Shown here: positions 42,754 through 51,146 of the stretch, piece by piece | How the letters are laid out: the number at the start of each line of letters is the position of its first letter | Position numbering within the stretch: the stretch's first letter is position 1 | Assembly: GCA_002305255.1 (NCBI GenBank) | Contig: DBQN01000076.1 | Location: forward strand, 17,980 to 81,979 | Source: Firmicutes bacterium UBA1393 | GTDB taxonomy: Bacteria > Bacillota > DTU025 | DNA: 64,000 nucleotides | Direction: 5' to 3' | Program-made: the position numbers and the translations under genes | Notes under the pieces: generated by a model | What the model was told of the DNA's origin: nothing | Database searches by the model: none | Seen by the model: the letters and a program-made list of their open reading frames with translations, nothing else

Positions 42754-44040
42754 ATGACGTCTATTGCGTACATAACCGCCCCTTACCTGCGTTATCTGGC
42801 CAGCGTGCGCCCGGAGCAGCGTGGCGCGGCCGTTGCGGTCGTGGAACGGAATACAGTGGTCAGCGCAGCGCCGGAGCTTATGTGTATGGGCATACGTGCG
42901 GGGCATTCGCGCCGTCAGGCAAAGCACATTTGCCCTGAAGTTGTTTTCGTGGAGCAGGATACGGAATCATCACAGGCGCTGGCGAACACAGTATGGGATG
43001 TGTGCGCCGGCTTCACCCCCTTAGTTGAACCCGCAGGTCTTGACTGCTGTTTCATCGACATAACTGGTTGCGGCGAAGCGTCGTCCATCATCAACCTGAT
43101 ATGCCGCAGGTGCGAGGAGCAGTTTGGAGTATCGCTTTACATATGCGTTGCGCCGACAAAGCTCGTGGCCAGGGCAGGTGTGCCCGATGTCGGGTCAAAG
43201 GATCGCGTTGCCTGGGTACAGCCCGAATCCTCATCCGATTTCCTCGCATCTCTTCCTGTGGAGGCCCTGTGGCCTCTGGGCAGGGATGCCCTCGATCAGT
43301 TATATCGGTTGGGCGTCAGTACAGTGGCACAGTTGAGGGCGGTACCCCTTTCAGAACTCACCAACCAGCTGGGTGCAGCAGGCATGCAGGCATACTACTT
43401 GAGCCGCGGGGTCGATCATTCAAATGTGAAAGCGGCCTACCCTGAAGCATCCGTGAACTACTCGATGGATTTCGATAAGCCCCTGTCGGAATGGGCGGAT
43501 GTGCTGGAATGCATAAGGATATGCGCGGCCAGCATTGGCAACCAGCTTGAGCAGGCACAGGCATCAGCCTCCTGTGTGGAACTGGTGATCAGGTATACCC
43601 CCGACGGCGGCAATGATCCCGGCCCAACCCGGCGGCGCATCACGCTGAGAACGCCTGCCGGCTCACCGAGAACCATTGAGGCAGCCCTGACCAGGGCTGC
43701 ACAAGCAGGCATGGAGGCACCTATATCATCGCTAGAGGCTCGAGCCCTGAACCTGGTGGTGCCAGAGTCCATGCAGCTGTCAATGTTCACTGCCTTCTCC
43801 ACTGTCACCGGCCGCGTCTGCCCCAGGCAGGCAGGTGGCCCCGGCAGTACCGGCAATTCCGGCAATGCCGGCAGCGCCGGCAGGCTCGGTGGTGGGATGC
43901 GCGATGCTGATGACGAAGTTGCCGATCTGGCCAGGGCTGTTGAGCGGATTCGCCAGCGTTTCGGCGCGCGCAGCATATTGACGGCCGATGCCATCATAAC
44001 CAGCAGGCGCGATAGGATGATCGCCGCGTCTATGATATGA
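42754..44040 (+). CDS. ImuB-like inactive Y-family DNA polymerase
   Basis: The 428-residue protein has a Y-family polymerase fold: AAVAVVERNTVVSAAPELMCMG in the fingers-like segment, the helix-hairpin-helix segment PLGRDALDQLYRLGVSTVAQL, and a little-finger domain. The metal ligands are lost. The first strand, normally with DxD, reads IAYITAPYL, and the SxDE motif reads LDCCFIDITG. It is therefore an ImuB-type non-catalytic partner that recruits DnaE2 and the clamp. A run GSTGNSGNAGSAG is encoded by a tandem CCGGCA-type repeat near 43.85 kb. ATG at 42754 follows GAGGAG. It is the first gene behind the LexA box. Confidence 0.85.
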   Translation: MTSIAYITAPYLRYLASVRPEQRGAAVAVVERNTVVSAAPELMCMGIRAGHSRRQAKHICPEVVFVEQDTESSQALANTVWDVCAGFTPLVEPAGLDCCFIDITGCGEASSIINLICRRCEEQFGVSLYICVAPTKLVARAGVPDVGSKDRVAWVQPESSSDFLASLPVEALWPLGRDALDQLYRLGVSTVAQLRAVPLSELTNQLGAAGMQAYYLSRGVDHSNVKAAYPEASVNYSMDFDKPLSEWADVLECIRICAASIGNQLEQAQASASCVELVIRYTPDGGNDPGPTRRRITLRTPAGSPRTIEAALTRAAQAGMEAPISSLEARALNLVVPESMQLSMFTAFSTVTGRVCPRQAGGPGSTGNSGNAGSAGRLGGGMRDADDEVADLARAVERIRQRFGARSILTADAIITSRRDRMIAASMI

Positions 44041-44079
44041 GCCGGCTGGCACGTGTAATGCGACATGGGAGGCACCGCT

Positions 44080-44328
44080 ATGAGCCGAAAGATAGGCCGT
44101 CGTATAGAGGTCGAAGAGTCCGCTCCGGGCCGCCCGGGCAAATTCTACTGGTCGGGCCGGTGGAACCGCGTAAGTTCCGTGATCGACTCCTGGAGAGAAT
44201 GCGGCGAATGGTGGAATGGCGCCGACGAGCAGGATTATTTCCTGGTATCGGCGGATCCCGGCACCGGATGCTATGAGCTGTGCCGCGCCGGCCAAAGCGA
44301 ATGGGAGTTATCCAGAATAATCGATTAG
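44080..44328 (+). CDS. DUF6504-type small protein of the SOS polymerase cassette
   Basis: An 82-residue protein, rich in tryptophan, with IGRRIEVEESAPGRPGKFYW, SGRWNRVSSVIDSW, DYFLVSADPGTGCYELCRAG and SEWELSRIID. It resembles the DUF6504 proteins found beside Y-family polymerases in Actinobacteria and clostridia. ATG at 44080 has GGGAGG eight bases upstream. It lies 39 bp after the ImuB-like gene and 16 bp before dnaE2, so it is co-transcribed. No enzyme motif is present. It probably binds the polymerase partners. Confidence 0.75.
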   Translation: MSRKIGRRIEVEESAPGRPGKFYWSGRWNRVSSVIDSWRECGEWWNGADEQDYFLVSADPGTGCYELCRAGQSEWELSRIID

Positions 44329-44344
44329 GTAGGAGCAGGTCGAG

Positions 44345-47300
44345 ATGGGTTCAATCCATCGGGCCGATGATTTCGTACACCTGCACGTGCATTCCCAGTA
44401 TTCATTCCTCGATGGCGCGAGCCGCTGTGCCGAGCTGGTCGCACGCTGCGCCGAGCTGGGCATGGGTGCCATCGCCATAACAGATCATGATAACGTCAGC
44501 TGTGCCGTGGAATTCTCCCGTGCCGCCGCCGAGCATGGCATAAAGCCTATACACGGTGTCGAGCTCACGATGGAAGGCGGTTTCCACCTCGTATTGCTCG
44601 CGCAGAACGCCCAGGGCTACGCCAACATCTGCGCCATCCTCACCGAAGCTCACATGAACTCCGAACGTCGCCACCCCAGGGCCAATATGGAGTTGCTCCG
44701 GCGCCACTCCGACAACTTGATCGCATTGTCGGGCTGCAGGCGCGGAGCAGTGGCATCCGGGATTCTGTGTCATCAGAACGACAGAGCTCGTTCCACCGTC
44801 GAGGAACTGGTATCAGTATTCGGCAGGCAGAACGTTTACATAGAATTGCAGCAGCCAATGGCACCCGGCGCGTCCGCCCTCAACTCATGCCTGGCTTCCC
44901 TGGCAGAGATGGTGGGTGTGGGCGTCGTGGCATCGAACAACGTGCATTATGCCGAAAAATCCGATTTCGAAGCGCACGACGTGCTCACCTGCGTCAGAAC
45001 CCTCACCTGCCTGGATGACATCCATCCCGAACGACACATAAACGCCGAAAACTACCTTAAGTCCGCCGCTGAAATGCGCCAGATGCTGGCCCATTTCCCT
45101 GGGGCCATTGAGAACACGCTGGTCATCGCGGAGCGGTGTGAACCCGGTCTCGACCTTGGGCGAAAGCTGTTTCCGAAGTATTCGCCCCCATCGGGGGAGT
45201 CGTCGGCGGCATTGCTGCGCCGTCTCACAATGGAGGGGGCCGCAGCCAGGTACGGCAACGTCACGCCTGCTGTGCGCGACAGGTTGGAGCACGAGCTGAA
45301 CATCATCACTACTCTAGGCTTTGAGGACTACTTCCTCGCGGTATACGACATAGCCGCGTGGGCGCGGCAACAGAGGATACGCTACGCAGGCCGCGGCTCT
45401 GCAGCTGACTCGGCTGTGGCTTATTGCCTGTGGCTCACTAATGTAGACTCCATCGCCAGAGGCCTGCTGTTCGAGAGGTTCATGAGCCTGGAGCGGGCGC
45501 AACGGCCCGATGTCGACATCGACTTTCAAGCCGACAGGCGCGATGAAGTGGCCGACTACGTGTACAAGCGCTACGGCAGCGGCTATGTGGCATCGGTGTG
45601 CACCTTCAACACCTTCCAGGCGCGCTCGGCGGTGCGAGATGTAGGTAAGGCGCTGGGCATTCCGGAGCATGAAGTCGACAGGCTGGCGAAGATGCTTCCT
45701 CACATCCCCGCAGATGGCGTGCGTGCGGCCTTCTCACGCTATCCTGAACTGCGAGATTCCGGGATACAGCCGCATCGGTTCGATCTATTGATCGACATCT
45801 GTGCGCGGCTGACGGGATTACCCCGCCATATCGGCACTCACCTCGGCGGCATGGTCATCTCAGGAGAACCCCTTACATGTGTGACGCCGCTGCAGATGTC
45901 GGCGAAAGGAGTGCCCATAACACAGTTCGATAAGGACTCCATCGAAGACCTTGGCCTGATCAAGCTCGATCTGCTCTCACTGCGCACGTTATGTGCAGTG
46001 GAATACGCAGGCGAACTTATAAAGGAACCATCGTTCGACTATGATGCCATTCCCCATGGTGATGAAAGCATCTACTCAATGCTGCGTTCGGGCCAAACCA
46101 TCGGCGTGTTCCAACTGGAAAGCCCGGCACAGCGCGCTCTGCAATCAAGGCTGGGGGCGGATTGCTTTGAAGACATAGTGGCCAGTGTAGCCCTGATAAG
46201 GCCCGGTCCCATCCAGGGGAACATGGTCGAGCCCTTCGTGGCGAGGCGCCTCAAGCAGGAAGAGGTGTATTACGTAGATCCGCGTCTCGAGCCCATCTTG
46301 AACAAGACCTACGGAGTAGTCCTCTACCAGGAGCAGGTCATTCAGATAGCCACCGCGGTGGCGGGTTTCACTCCCGGTGAGTCTGATAGGCTGCGCAAGG
46401 TCATGACACACTATCGCTCAGTGGCAGAGATGGAGGCCATCGGGCAAAACTTCATCGCCAAGGCAGTGGCCCACGGCACCGACAGGCAGACGGCGGAAAC
46501 CATCTTCTCCTACATAGTGGGCTACTCAGGCTACGGTTTCTGCGAGGCCCACGCGGCCGCCTTCGCCGATACGGCTTACCGCACGGCGTATCTCGTGAAG
46601 CACCATCCGGCAGAGTTCTTCGCGTCGCTCCTCAGCGCCCAGCCCATGGGCTTCTATGCGCCACGAACTCTGATAGTGGAGGCAAAGCGCAGAGGCGTCA
46701 AGCTGCTGCCGCTCGACGTAAACGCCAGCTCGCACAAGTACACTGTAGAGAATGGTGCCATCAGAGTAGGCCTGATGCAGGTAAAGGCCATTTCCGAGAG
46801 CGACAGCGCCCGCATCGAGGCGGCACGCGCCAACGGCCTGTTCGTGTCGGCCGCTGACTTCGCGGCCAGAGTCGAGTTGCCGGTGGATGTGTTCGAGAAC
46901 CTGGCCCTGGCCGGGGCTTTCGATTCCATCGAGCCCAACCGGAGGGCGCTGGTATGGCGCGTACGCCAGATCTCCGCCCGGGCCATGGCAGCACGAAGGC
47001 TACAGGCAGAGGCCGACTGCACCGGTCAGGCACCACTGGTGGGGCTGGTGGCACACACTACACCGGTGACACAGGCGATGCCGGCCGCCGCCTCTGACAA
47101 TACAGGCAATACCGTATTGGCCAGTCAGATGCCAGGCAGGGCAAGCGGAATACCCGATTTCAATCCTCTGCAGCGGTTCTCAGCAGAGATGAAGGTGCTC
47201 GGATTCGGTATCGAGAGGCATGCCATGGATTTCTACAGGCGGTCTTTGAAGAAGTGGGGCGCCCTTACAGCTGCCCAGATCGGGCAGGCGACGGCCGGAG

Positions 47301-47608
47301 CCATAGTGCGCGCGGGAGGCTTGATCGTGCGCCCGCACAGGCCGCCCACGAAGAGCGGCCGCATCGTGGTGTTTCTGTCACTAGAGGATGAAACGGGGCT
47401 CACAGACGTCACCGTGTTCGAAGATGTATACCAGAAGTACGGTGCCGCCATATTCTCCAGCGCCGCTCTGCTTGTAGAGGGCATAGTATGCATCAGGGGA
47501 GGAGGTGTGTCGATCACCGCGAGCAGGATCAGGCCGCTCATGGGTCGACGAGGGCAAGCGTGTCCTCCCCAGTCTCCGGCGAGTAGTGCCCATGGAGCAG
47601 GTCAGTGA
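44345..47608 (+). CDS. dnaE2: Error-prone DNA polymerase, DnaE2/ImuC type
   Basis: The 1087-residue C-family polymerase has an intact PHP start (FVHLHVHSQYSFLDGASRCA), the polymerase core with YAGRGSAADSAVAYCLW and RPDVDIDF, EQVIQIATAVAGFTPGESD, and a C-terminal OB fold (GGLIVRPHRPP ... VFLSLEDETGLTDVTVF). Its sequence differs from the dnaE at 11-14 kb, and it is the third gene of the LexA-controlled cassette, so it is the mutagenic translesion copy. Its last 71 bases overlap the convergent yigZ gene. GGAG precedes the ATG. Confidence 0.92.
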   Translation: MGSIHRADDFVHLHVHSQYSFLDGASRCAELVARCAELGMGAIAITDHDNVSCAVEFSRAAAEHGIKPIHGVELTMEGGFHLVLLAQNAQGYANICAILTEAHMNSERRHPRANMELLRRHSDNLIALSGCRRGAVASGILCHQNDRARSTVEELVSVFGRQNVYIELQQPMAPGASALNSCLASLAEMVGVGVVASNNVHYAEKSDFEAHDVLTCVRTLTCLDDIHPERHINAENYLKSAAEMRQMLAHFPGAIENTLVIAERCEPGLDLGRKLFPKYSPPSGESSAALLRRLTMEGAAARYGNVTPAVRDRLEHELNIITTLGFEDYFLAVYDIAAWARQQRIRYAGRGSAADSAVAYCLWLTNVDSIARGLLFERFMSLERAQRPDVDIDFQADRRDEVADYVYKRYGSGYVASVCTFNTFQARSAVRDVGKALGIPEHEVDRLAKMLPHIPADGVRAAFSRYPELRDSGIQPHRFDLLIDICARLTGLPRHIGTHLGGMVISGEPLTCVTPLQMSAKGVPITQFDKDSIEDLGLIKLDLLSLRTLCAVEYAGELIKEPSFDYDAIPHGDESIYSMLRSGQTIGVFQLESPAQRALQSRLGADCFEDIVASVALIRPGPIQGNMVEPFVARRLKQEEVYYVDPRLEPILNKTYGVVLYQEQVIQIATAVAGFTPGESDRLRKVMTHYRSVAEMEAIGQNFIAKAVAHGTDRQTAETIFSYIVGYSGYGFCEAHAAAFADTAYRTAYLVKHHPAEFFASLLSAQPMGFYAPRTLIVEAKRRGVKLLPLDVNASSHKYTVENGAIRVGLMQVKAISESDSARIEAARANGLFVSAADFAARVELPVDVFENLALAGAFDSIEPNRRALVWRVRQISARAMAARRLQAEADCTGQAPLVGLVAHTTPVTQAMPAAASDNTGNTVLASQMPGRASGIPDFNPLQRFSAEMKVLGFGIERHAMDFYRRSLKKWGALTAAQIGQATAGAIVRAGGLIVRPHRPPTKSGRIVVFLSLEDETGLTDVTVFEDVYQKYGAAIFSSAALLVEGIVCIRGGGVSITASRIRPLMGRRGQACPPQSPASSAHGAGQ

Positions 47609-48179
47609 GGGCCGCGTGAAATGCCTCGATGCTGCGGGCGGGCACCAACACGTGCATGGTCACACGCTCTGCGTAGTCGATGTCGGCAACTGTGTATCCC
47701 TGACCCGCGACGTAGTTCTGCACCATCCCCAGCACGGCGTAATCTAGTGCGAAGCTCACCCTGCGCACCGGCATCACCCTGGCGATGCCCGCTGCGTGGA
47801 GTCCGTCACGAGCAGCCGAGCTGTAGGCTCTGACCAGGCCGCCCGCGCCCAGCAGCGTGCCGCCGAAGTAGCGAGTGACCACTACGGCGCAGTACTTGAC
47901 CCTCTCCTTGAGGATGACCTCGAGCACCGGCCGTCCGGCAGTGCCTGATGGCTCACCGTCGTCACTCGACCTGACGACCTCGTCGTTCGGGCCAACGGTG
48001 AAGGCGTACACGTTGTGCGTGGCATCCCAGAACTCGCGCCTCACCGCGTCGATGAACTGCTGAGCCTCTGACTCAGTGTCGACGGGGCGCGCCGTCGCGA
48101 TGAATCTACTGCGTTTCACCACGATCTCCGCACGACCCTGTGCTCTTACAACCAGGTAATCACGTTCCACGGCGACCAT
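47538..48179 (-). CDS. yigZ: YigZ/IMPACT family protein
   Basis: This protein of about 213 residues has the IMPACT pattern: VKRSRFIATARPVDTESEA, EFWDATHNVYAF, VRSSDDGEPSGTAGRPVLE and VVVTRYFGGTLLGAGGLVRA. A ferredoxin-like C-terminal domain follows. ATG at 48179 is preceded by AGAGG too closely; GTG at 48170 is an equally good start. The frame remains open to 48290 without similarity. Bacterial members bind ribosomes or nucleic acids; the exact job is unsettled. Its 3' end overlaps dnaE2 by 71 bases, tail to tail. Confidence 0.9.
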   Translation of the reverse strand: MVAVERDYLVVRAQGRAEIVVKRSRFIATARPVDTESEAQQFIDAVRREFWDATHNVYAFTVGPNDEVVRSSDDGEPSGTAGRPVLEVILKERVKYCAVVVTRYFGGTLLGAGGLVRAYSSAARDGLHAAGIARVMPVRRVSFALDYAVLGMVQNYVAGQGYTVADIDYAERVTMHVLVPARSIEAFHAALTDLLHGHYSPETGEDTLALVDP

Positions 48180-48258
48180 CCTCTCAGAGTCAGAAACGAA
48201 AAGGTATTCCCACTCGTTAGTAGAAGTAGTGCACTGCCAGTGTAGTTCTCCCGCGAGC

Positions 48259-49518
48259 ATGAGGAGGCGAGCATCACCCGTGCCCACCACAAGGCTGTAT
48301 TACTCGGATCCTCTCCTGAGAGAGTTCAGCTGCAACGTGCTTCAGTGTGAACCCTCGTCCCACAACTCATCATCTACCCCGGTATTCGAGGTCATCACCG
48401 ACGTAACCGCATTCTACCCCAACTCCGGCGGTCAACCCTCTGACAGGGGAACCCTCGACGGGGCGGATGTTATCGACGTCATCGAGCGAGATGACACCGT
48501 CGTGCATATCACACCGGCAGATGTCCCCCTCGGCCCGACCACGGGCAGGATAGATATCGAGCGCCGCTTCGACCACATGCAGCAGCATTCAGGCCAGCAC
48601 ATTCTGTCGGCCGCGTTCGCGAGGCTCTTCGGCTTCGAAACCGTAGGCTTCCATCTGGGCGACGAATACGTCACCATCGACCTGAACACCACTGAGATCA
48701 GCTCCGACCAGCTGGCTGCCGTCGAACGCCTCGCATGCGAAGTAGTATTCCAGAACCGCCGCGTGGAATCGAAGTTCTGGGACCCCGCAGCCCTCGACAG
48801 AACCAGGCTGCGCAAGCCCACCGACAGGACGGAGAACATACGCATCGTCGAAGTGGAGGACTTCGACCTCAGCGCCTGTGGGGGCACGCACGTCAGAGCC
48901 ACCGGCGAAGTCGGCCTGATCAAGATCGTCCGCACAGAGCGGCTTCGCAACATCACGCGCGTCGAGTTCGTGTGCGGCCGCCGCGCCCTGGCCGATTACA
49001 GGCTCAAGAACTCGGTGGCGCTGGCATCGGCGGCAGCGCTGTCGGTGCATGTCAGGCAGCTGCCGGAGGCGGTTGACCGCCTTCTCGCGCAAGGCCGCGA
49101 GATGCACAGAACCATCGAGCGCACCAACGCGGAACTCGACCACTTCAGAGCTGAGCGCATGTACGGCACAGCGGACATGCTGGGTGGTTCGGGCATAAGG
49201 CTGATCAAACTGGTATCGACCACGGAGGCGCCGGATAGCCTCAAGTCCATCGCCCAGCGGATAACCCAGATGCCCGGCGCAGTCGTGCTTTTCGGCTCCA
49301 CTGCAAACGGCACAGCTCAGCTGGTGTTCGCCAGATCCGCCGATGTGTCACTCGACGTGAGCAAGATCCTTCGAGAGGTGCTGCCCGAGGTGGACGGCAG
49401 AGGCGGCGGCGCGCCCGCGCTTGCTCAGGGCGGCGGCAAACGCCCCGATAGCCTCAAGCGCGCCATCGACATGGCCGCCGAGTCGGTCGCACACGCGATT
49501 CAGGTGCCGGCCAACTGA
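48259..49518 (+). CDS. alaX: Alanyl-tRNA editing protein AlaX (long form)
   Basis: The roughly 419-residue protein matches the free-standing AlaRS editing domain: FYPNSGGQPSDRGTL, the zinc motif HMQQHSGQHILSAAF and SACGGTHVRATGEVGLIKI. A C-terminal DHHA1-type domain follows (SLKSIAQRITQMPGAVVLFG ... GGGGAPALAQGGGKRP). It hydrolyses mischarged Ser- or Gly-tRNA-Ala. ATG at 48259 or GTG at 48280 could be the start; AGGAGG lies 12 bases before the GTG. It diverges from yigZ across about 80 bp. Confidence 0.92.
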   Translation: MRRRASPVPTTRLYYSDPLLREFSCNVLQCEPSSHNSSSTPVFEVITDVTAFYPNSGGQPSDRGTLDGADVIDVIERDDTVVHITPADVPLGPTTGRIDIERRFDHMQQHSGQHILSAAFARLFGFETVGFHLGDEYVTIDLNTTEISSDQLAAVERLACEVVFQNRRVESKFWDPAALDRTRLRKPTDRTENIRIVEVEDFDLSACGGTHVRATGEVGLIKIVRTERLRNITRVEFVCGRRALADYRLKNSVALASAAALSVHVRQLPEAVDRLLAQGREMHRTIERTNAELDHFRAERMYGTADMLGGSGIRLIKLVSTTEAPDSLKSIAQRITQMPGAVVLFGSTANGTAQLVFARSADVSLDVSKILREVLPEVDGRGGGAPALAQGGGKRPDSLKRAIDMAAESVAHAIQVPAN

Positions 49519-49552
49519 CCTGCTGGCGCCGCACCGCCCGCACCGCCGCAGG

Positions 49553-50362
49553 CTAGACTCTGGTGCCGACCAGGCTTCCCGATTCGTATCTCGATAGCCC
49601 CCGCCTGAACATCCAGTATGCCACAGCCATGGCGAATGCTGCGAAAGCCATGAGCACTGCGAATGTGCCGAGATCGAAGCTGCGCACAAGTCGCGCGGGC
49701 AGGTACACCACGAATCCCGCCGGGATCAGCGAGTAGAGTGCTACGCGCACGATACCGCGGAAGAGTGGCTCGGGGTAGCCTCCGAAGGTTATCGTGGCGC
49801 CGGCCAGCTGCTGACTGATGGTTTGGGCATGGCCGATGAAAAAGGCAAGGCTGCCGGCGATGACACCGAAACTGGTGAACACGGCGGCGCCGGCAGCCGC
49901 ACTCATCGAGAACACGACCAACGGGCCCAGGCCGTCTGGCCCGAACAGCACCATTACGCCTACTCCGAAGGCCACGTCACCGATTCCGGATATGTCGCTT
50001 CTGCTGACCAATACGTGCAGCAGCGGATCGCGGGGCAGGAGCATGTAGTAGTCTAGCTGGCCTTCTGCGATGAGCACAGGCAGTCGTGGCGTGTTGCCAA
50101 ACACCGACACACTCAACCCGTAGGACACCGCCATTGAAGCCTGCAGCACCACGACGTCCTGGAAGGTCCAGCCGCCTACGTTCGAGACTCGCCCGAACAC
50201 GATCCACCAGAAGAACAGCAGGAACATGTCGTTGAGCACCATGAACACTACCTGGCTGATGAAGCCTGCGCGGTATTCCATGGCCGACGCCAGGTTGAAC
50301 TTGAAGTGCTCCCACACGAAGCTGAGCCCGCCCGTCACGTTCCGCCTACCCTCCGTTGACAT
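49553..50362 (-). CDS. ABC-2 type exporter permease, DUF990-like (second)
   Basis: A 269-residue membrane protein with six hydrophobic segments. It starts LSFVWEHFKFNLASAMEYRA and has FISQVVFMVLNDMFLLFFWW and GQLDYYMLLPRDPLLHVL. This resembles the paired ABC-2 permeases of the DUF990 kind. It overlaps the upstream permease gene by 17 bases and ends the three-gene exporter run. It forms a heterodimer with the first permease. The exported compound is unknown; relatives are tied to multidrug or viologen export. Confidence 0.85.
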   Translation of the reverse strand: MSTEGRRNVTGGLSFVWEHFKFNLASAMEYRAGFISQVVFMVLNDMFLLFFWWIVFGRVSNVGGWTFQDVVVLQASMAVSYGLSVSVFGNTPRLPVLIAEGQLDYYMLLPRDPLLHVLVSRSDISGIGDVAFGVGVMVLFGPDGLGPLVVFSMSAAAGAAVFTSFGVIAGSLAFFIGHAQTISQQLAGATITFGGYPEPLFRGIVRVALYSLIPAGFVVYLPARLVRSFDLGTFAVLMAFAAFAMAVAYWMFRRGLSRYESGSLVGTRV

Positions 50363-51146
50363 TGAGGCGTCTCACCCCCATGGCGTACAATCCTGCGGCA
50401 AGAGCGCCTAGAATCACGACCCAGACTAGCTGCATCATCACGGTTTGCCCGAATGTGGCCGCGTCGAACGCCACGAGCAGCTTCGACGGGGCGTAGAGTA
50501 CCAGGTTGAACGGGCTCACCGCGGCCGCCCGCCTCAGCGACTCAGGGTAGAAGTCGATGGGGACGAACAACCCTCCCAGCACGAAGAGGACCTTGCTGTA
50601 TATCCAGAAGAACGGGCCCGTGTCTTCCACCCAGAAGGCCGACAGCGATAGGCACATCACCATGAAGAAGTTCAGGGTCAGCGCGAGCGCTACTGCCGCC
50701 CCCCACATCAGCAGCCGCGCTGGGCTCAGGGGAATGGCGCCCACCGCCGCCAGAGCCACTGCGGCTCCGATCACTACGTTCACCATCATCCTGAGCGAGG
50801 TGTCACCCCAGTAGGTGGCAAGCTTGAACCCGAGATAGCTGTAGGGGCGCCCCAGCGCGTAGGCTATCGCCCCTGACTTCACCTCATCGCTCACCTCTGA
50901 GGCTATCGGCGCCTTGCCGAGCATGATGGCCTCGCTGGCAGCGAGATACCACACCAGTTCCTTCTGACTGAAGCCTTCCGGGAGCACACCGGGCGATGGG
51001 CCAAGTACCTTCCACAGCTGCACGAAGATGTAGAGGATTAGTGCATAGAACGCTGATCCCAAGAGCACGTCACCGATGTAGGCAGTCTTGGCCGCGAAGT
51101 TGATCCGCGCGATGTGTACGTACTTCGCCAGTCCCATGCACATCAC
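50346..51146 (-). CDS. ABC-2 type exporter permease, DUF990-like (first)
   Basis: A 266-residue protein with six membrane segments. It starts AKYVHIARINFAAKTAYIGD and has ALILYIFVQLWKVL and ELVWYLAASEAIMLG. GAIAYALGRPYSYLGFKLA is the cytoplasmic coupling stretch typical of these permeases. It overlaps the ATPase gene by four bases and the next permease by 17, so all three are translated together. It moves substrate across the cell membrane. Confidence 0.85.
   Translation of the reverse strand: MMCMGLAKYVHIARINFAAKTAYIGDVLLGSAFYALILYIFVQLWKVLGPSPGVLPEGFSQKELVWYLAASEAIMLGKAPIASEVSDEVKSGAIAYALGRPYSYLGFKLATYWGDTSLRMMVNVVIGAAVALAAVGAIPLSPARLLMWGAAVALALTLNFFMVMCLSLSAFWVEDTGPFFWIYSKVLFVLGGLFVPIDFYPESLRRAAAVSPFNLVLYAPSKLLVAFDAATFGQTVMMQLVWVVILGALAAGLYAMGVRRLNVNGG

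Noticed and set aside
43842..43882. CCGGCA-type repeat as a mobile or CRISPR-like element
   Set aside because: It lies inside the ImuB-like gene and encodes a Gly/Ser/Asn-rich linker, so it is a coding repeat. No CRISPR repeats were found anywhere.
44402..44773. Antisense open frames at the start of dnaE2
   Set aside because: They mirror the PHP domain of dnaE2 and have no ribosome site.
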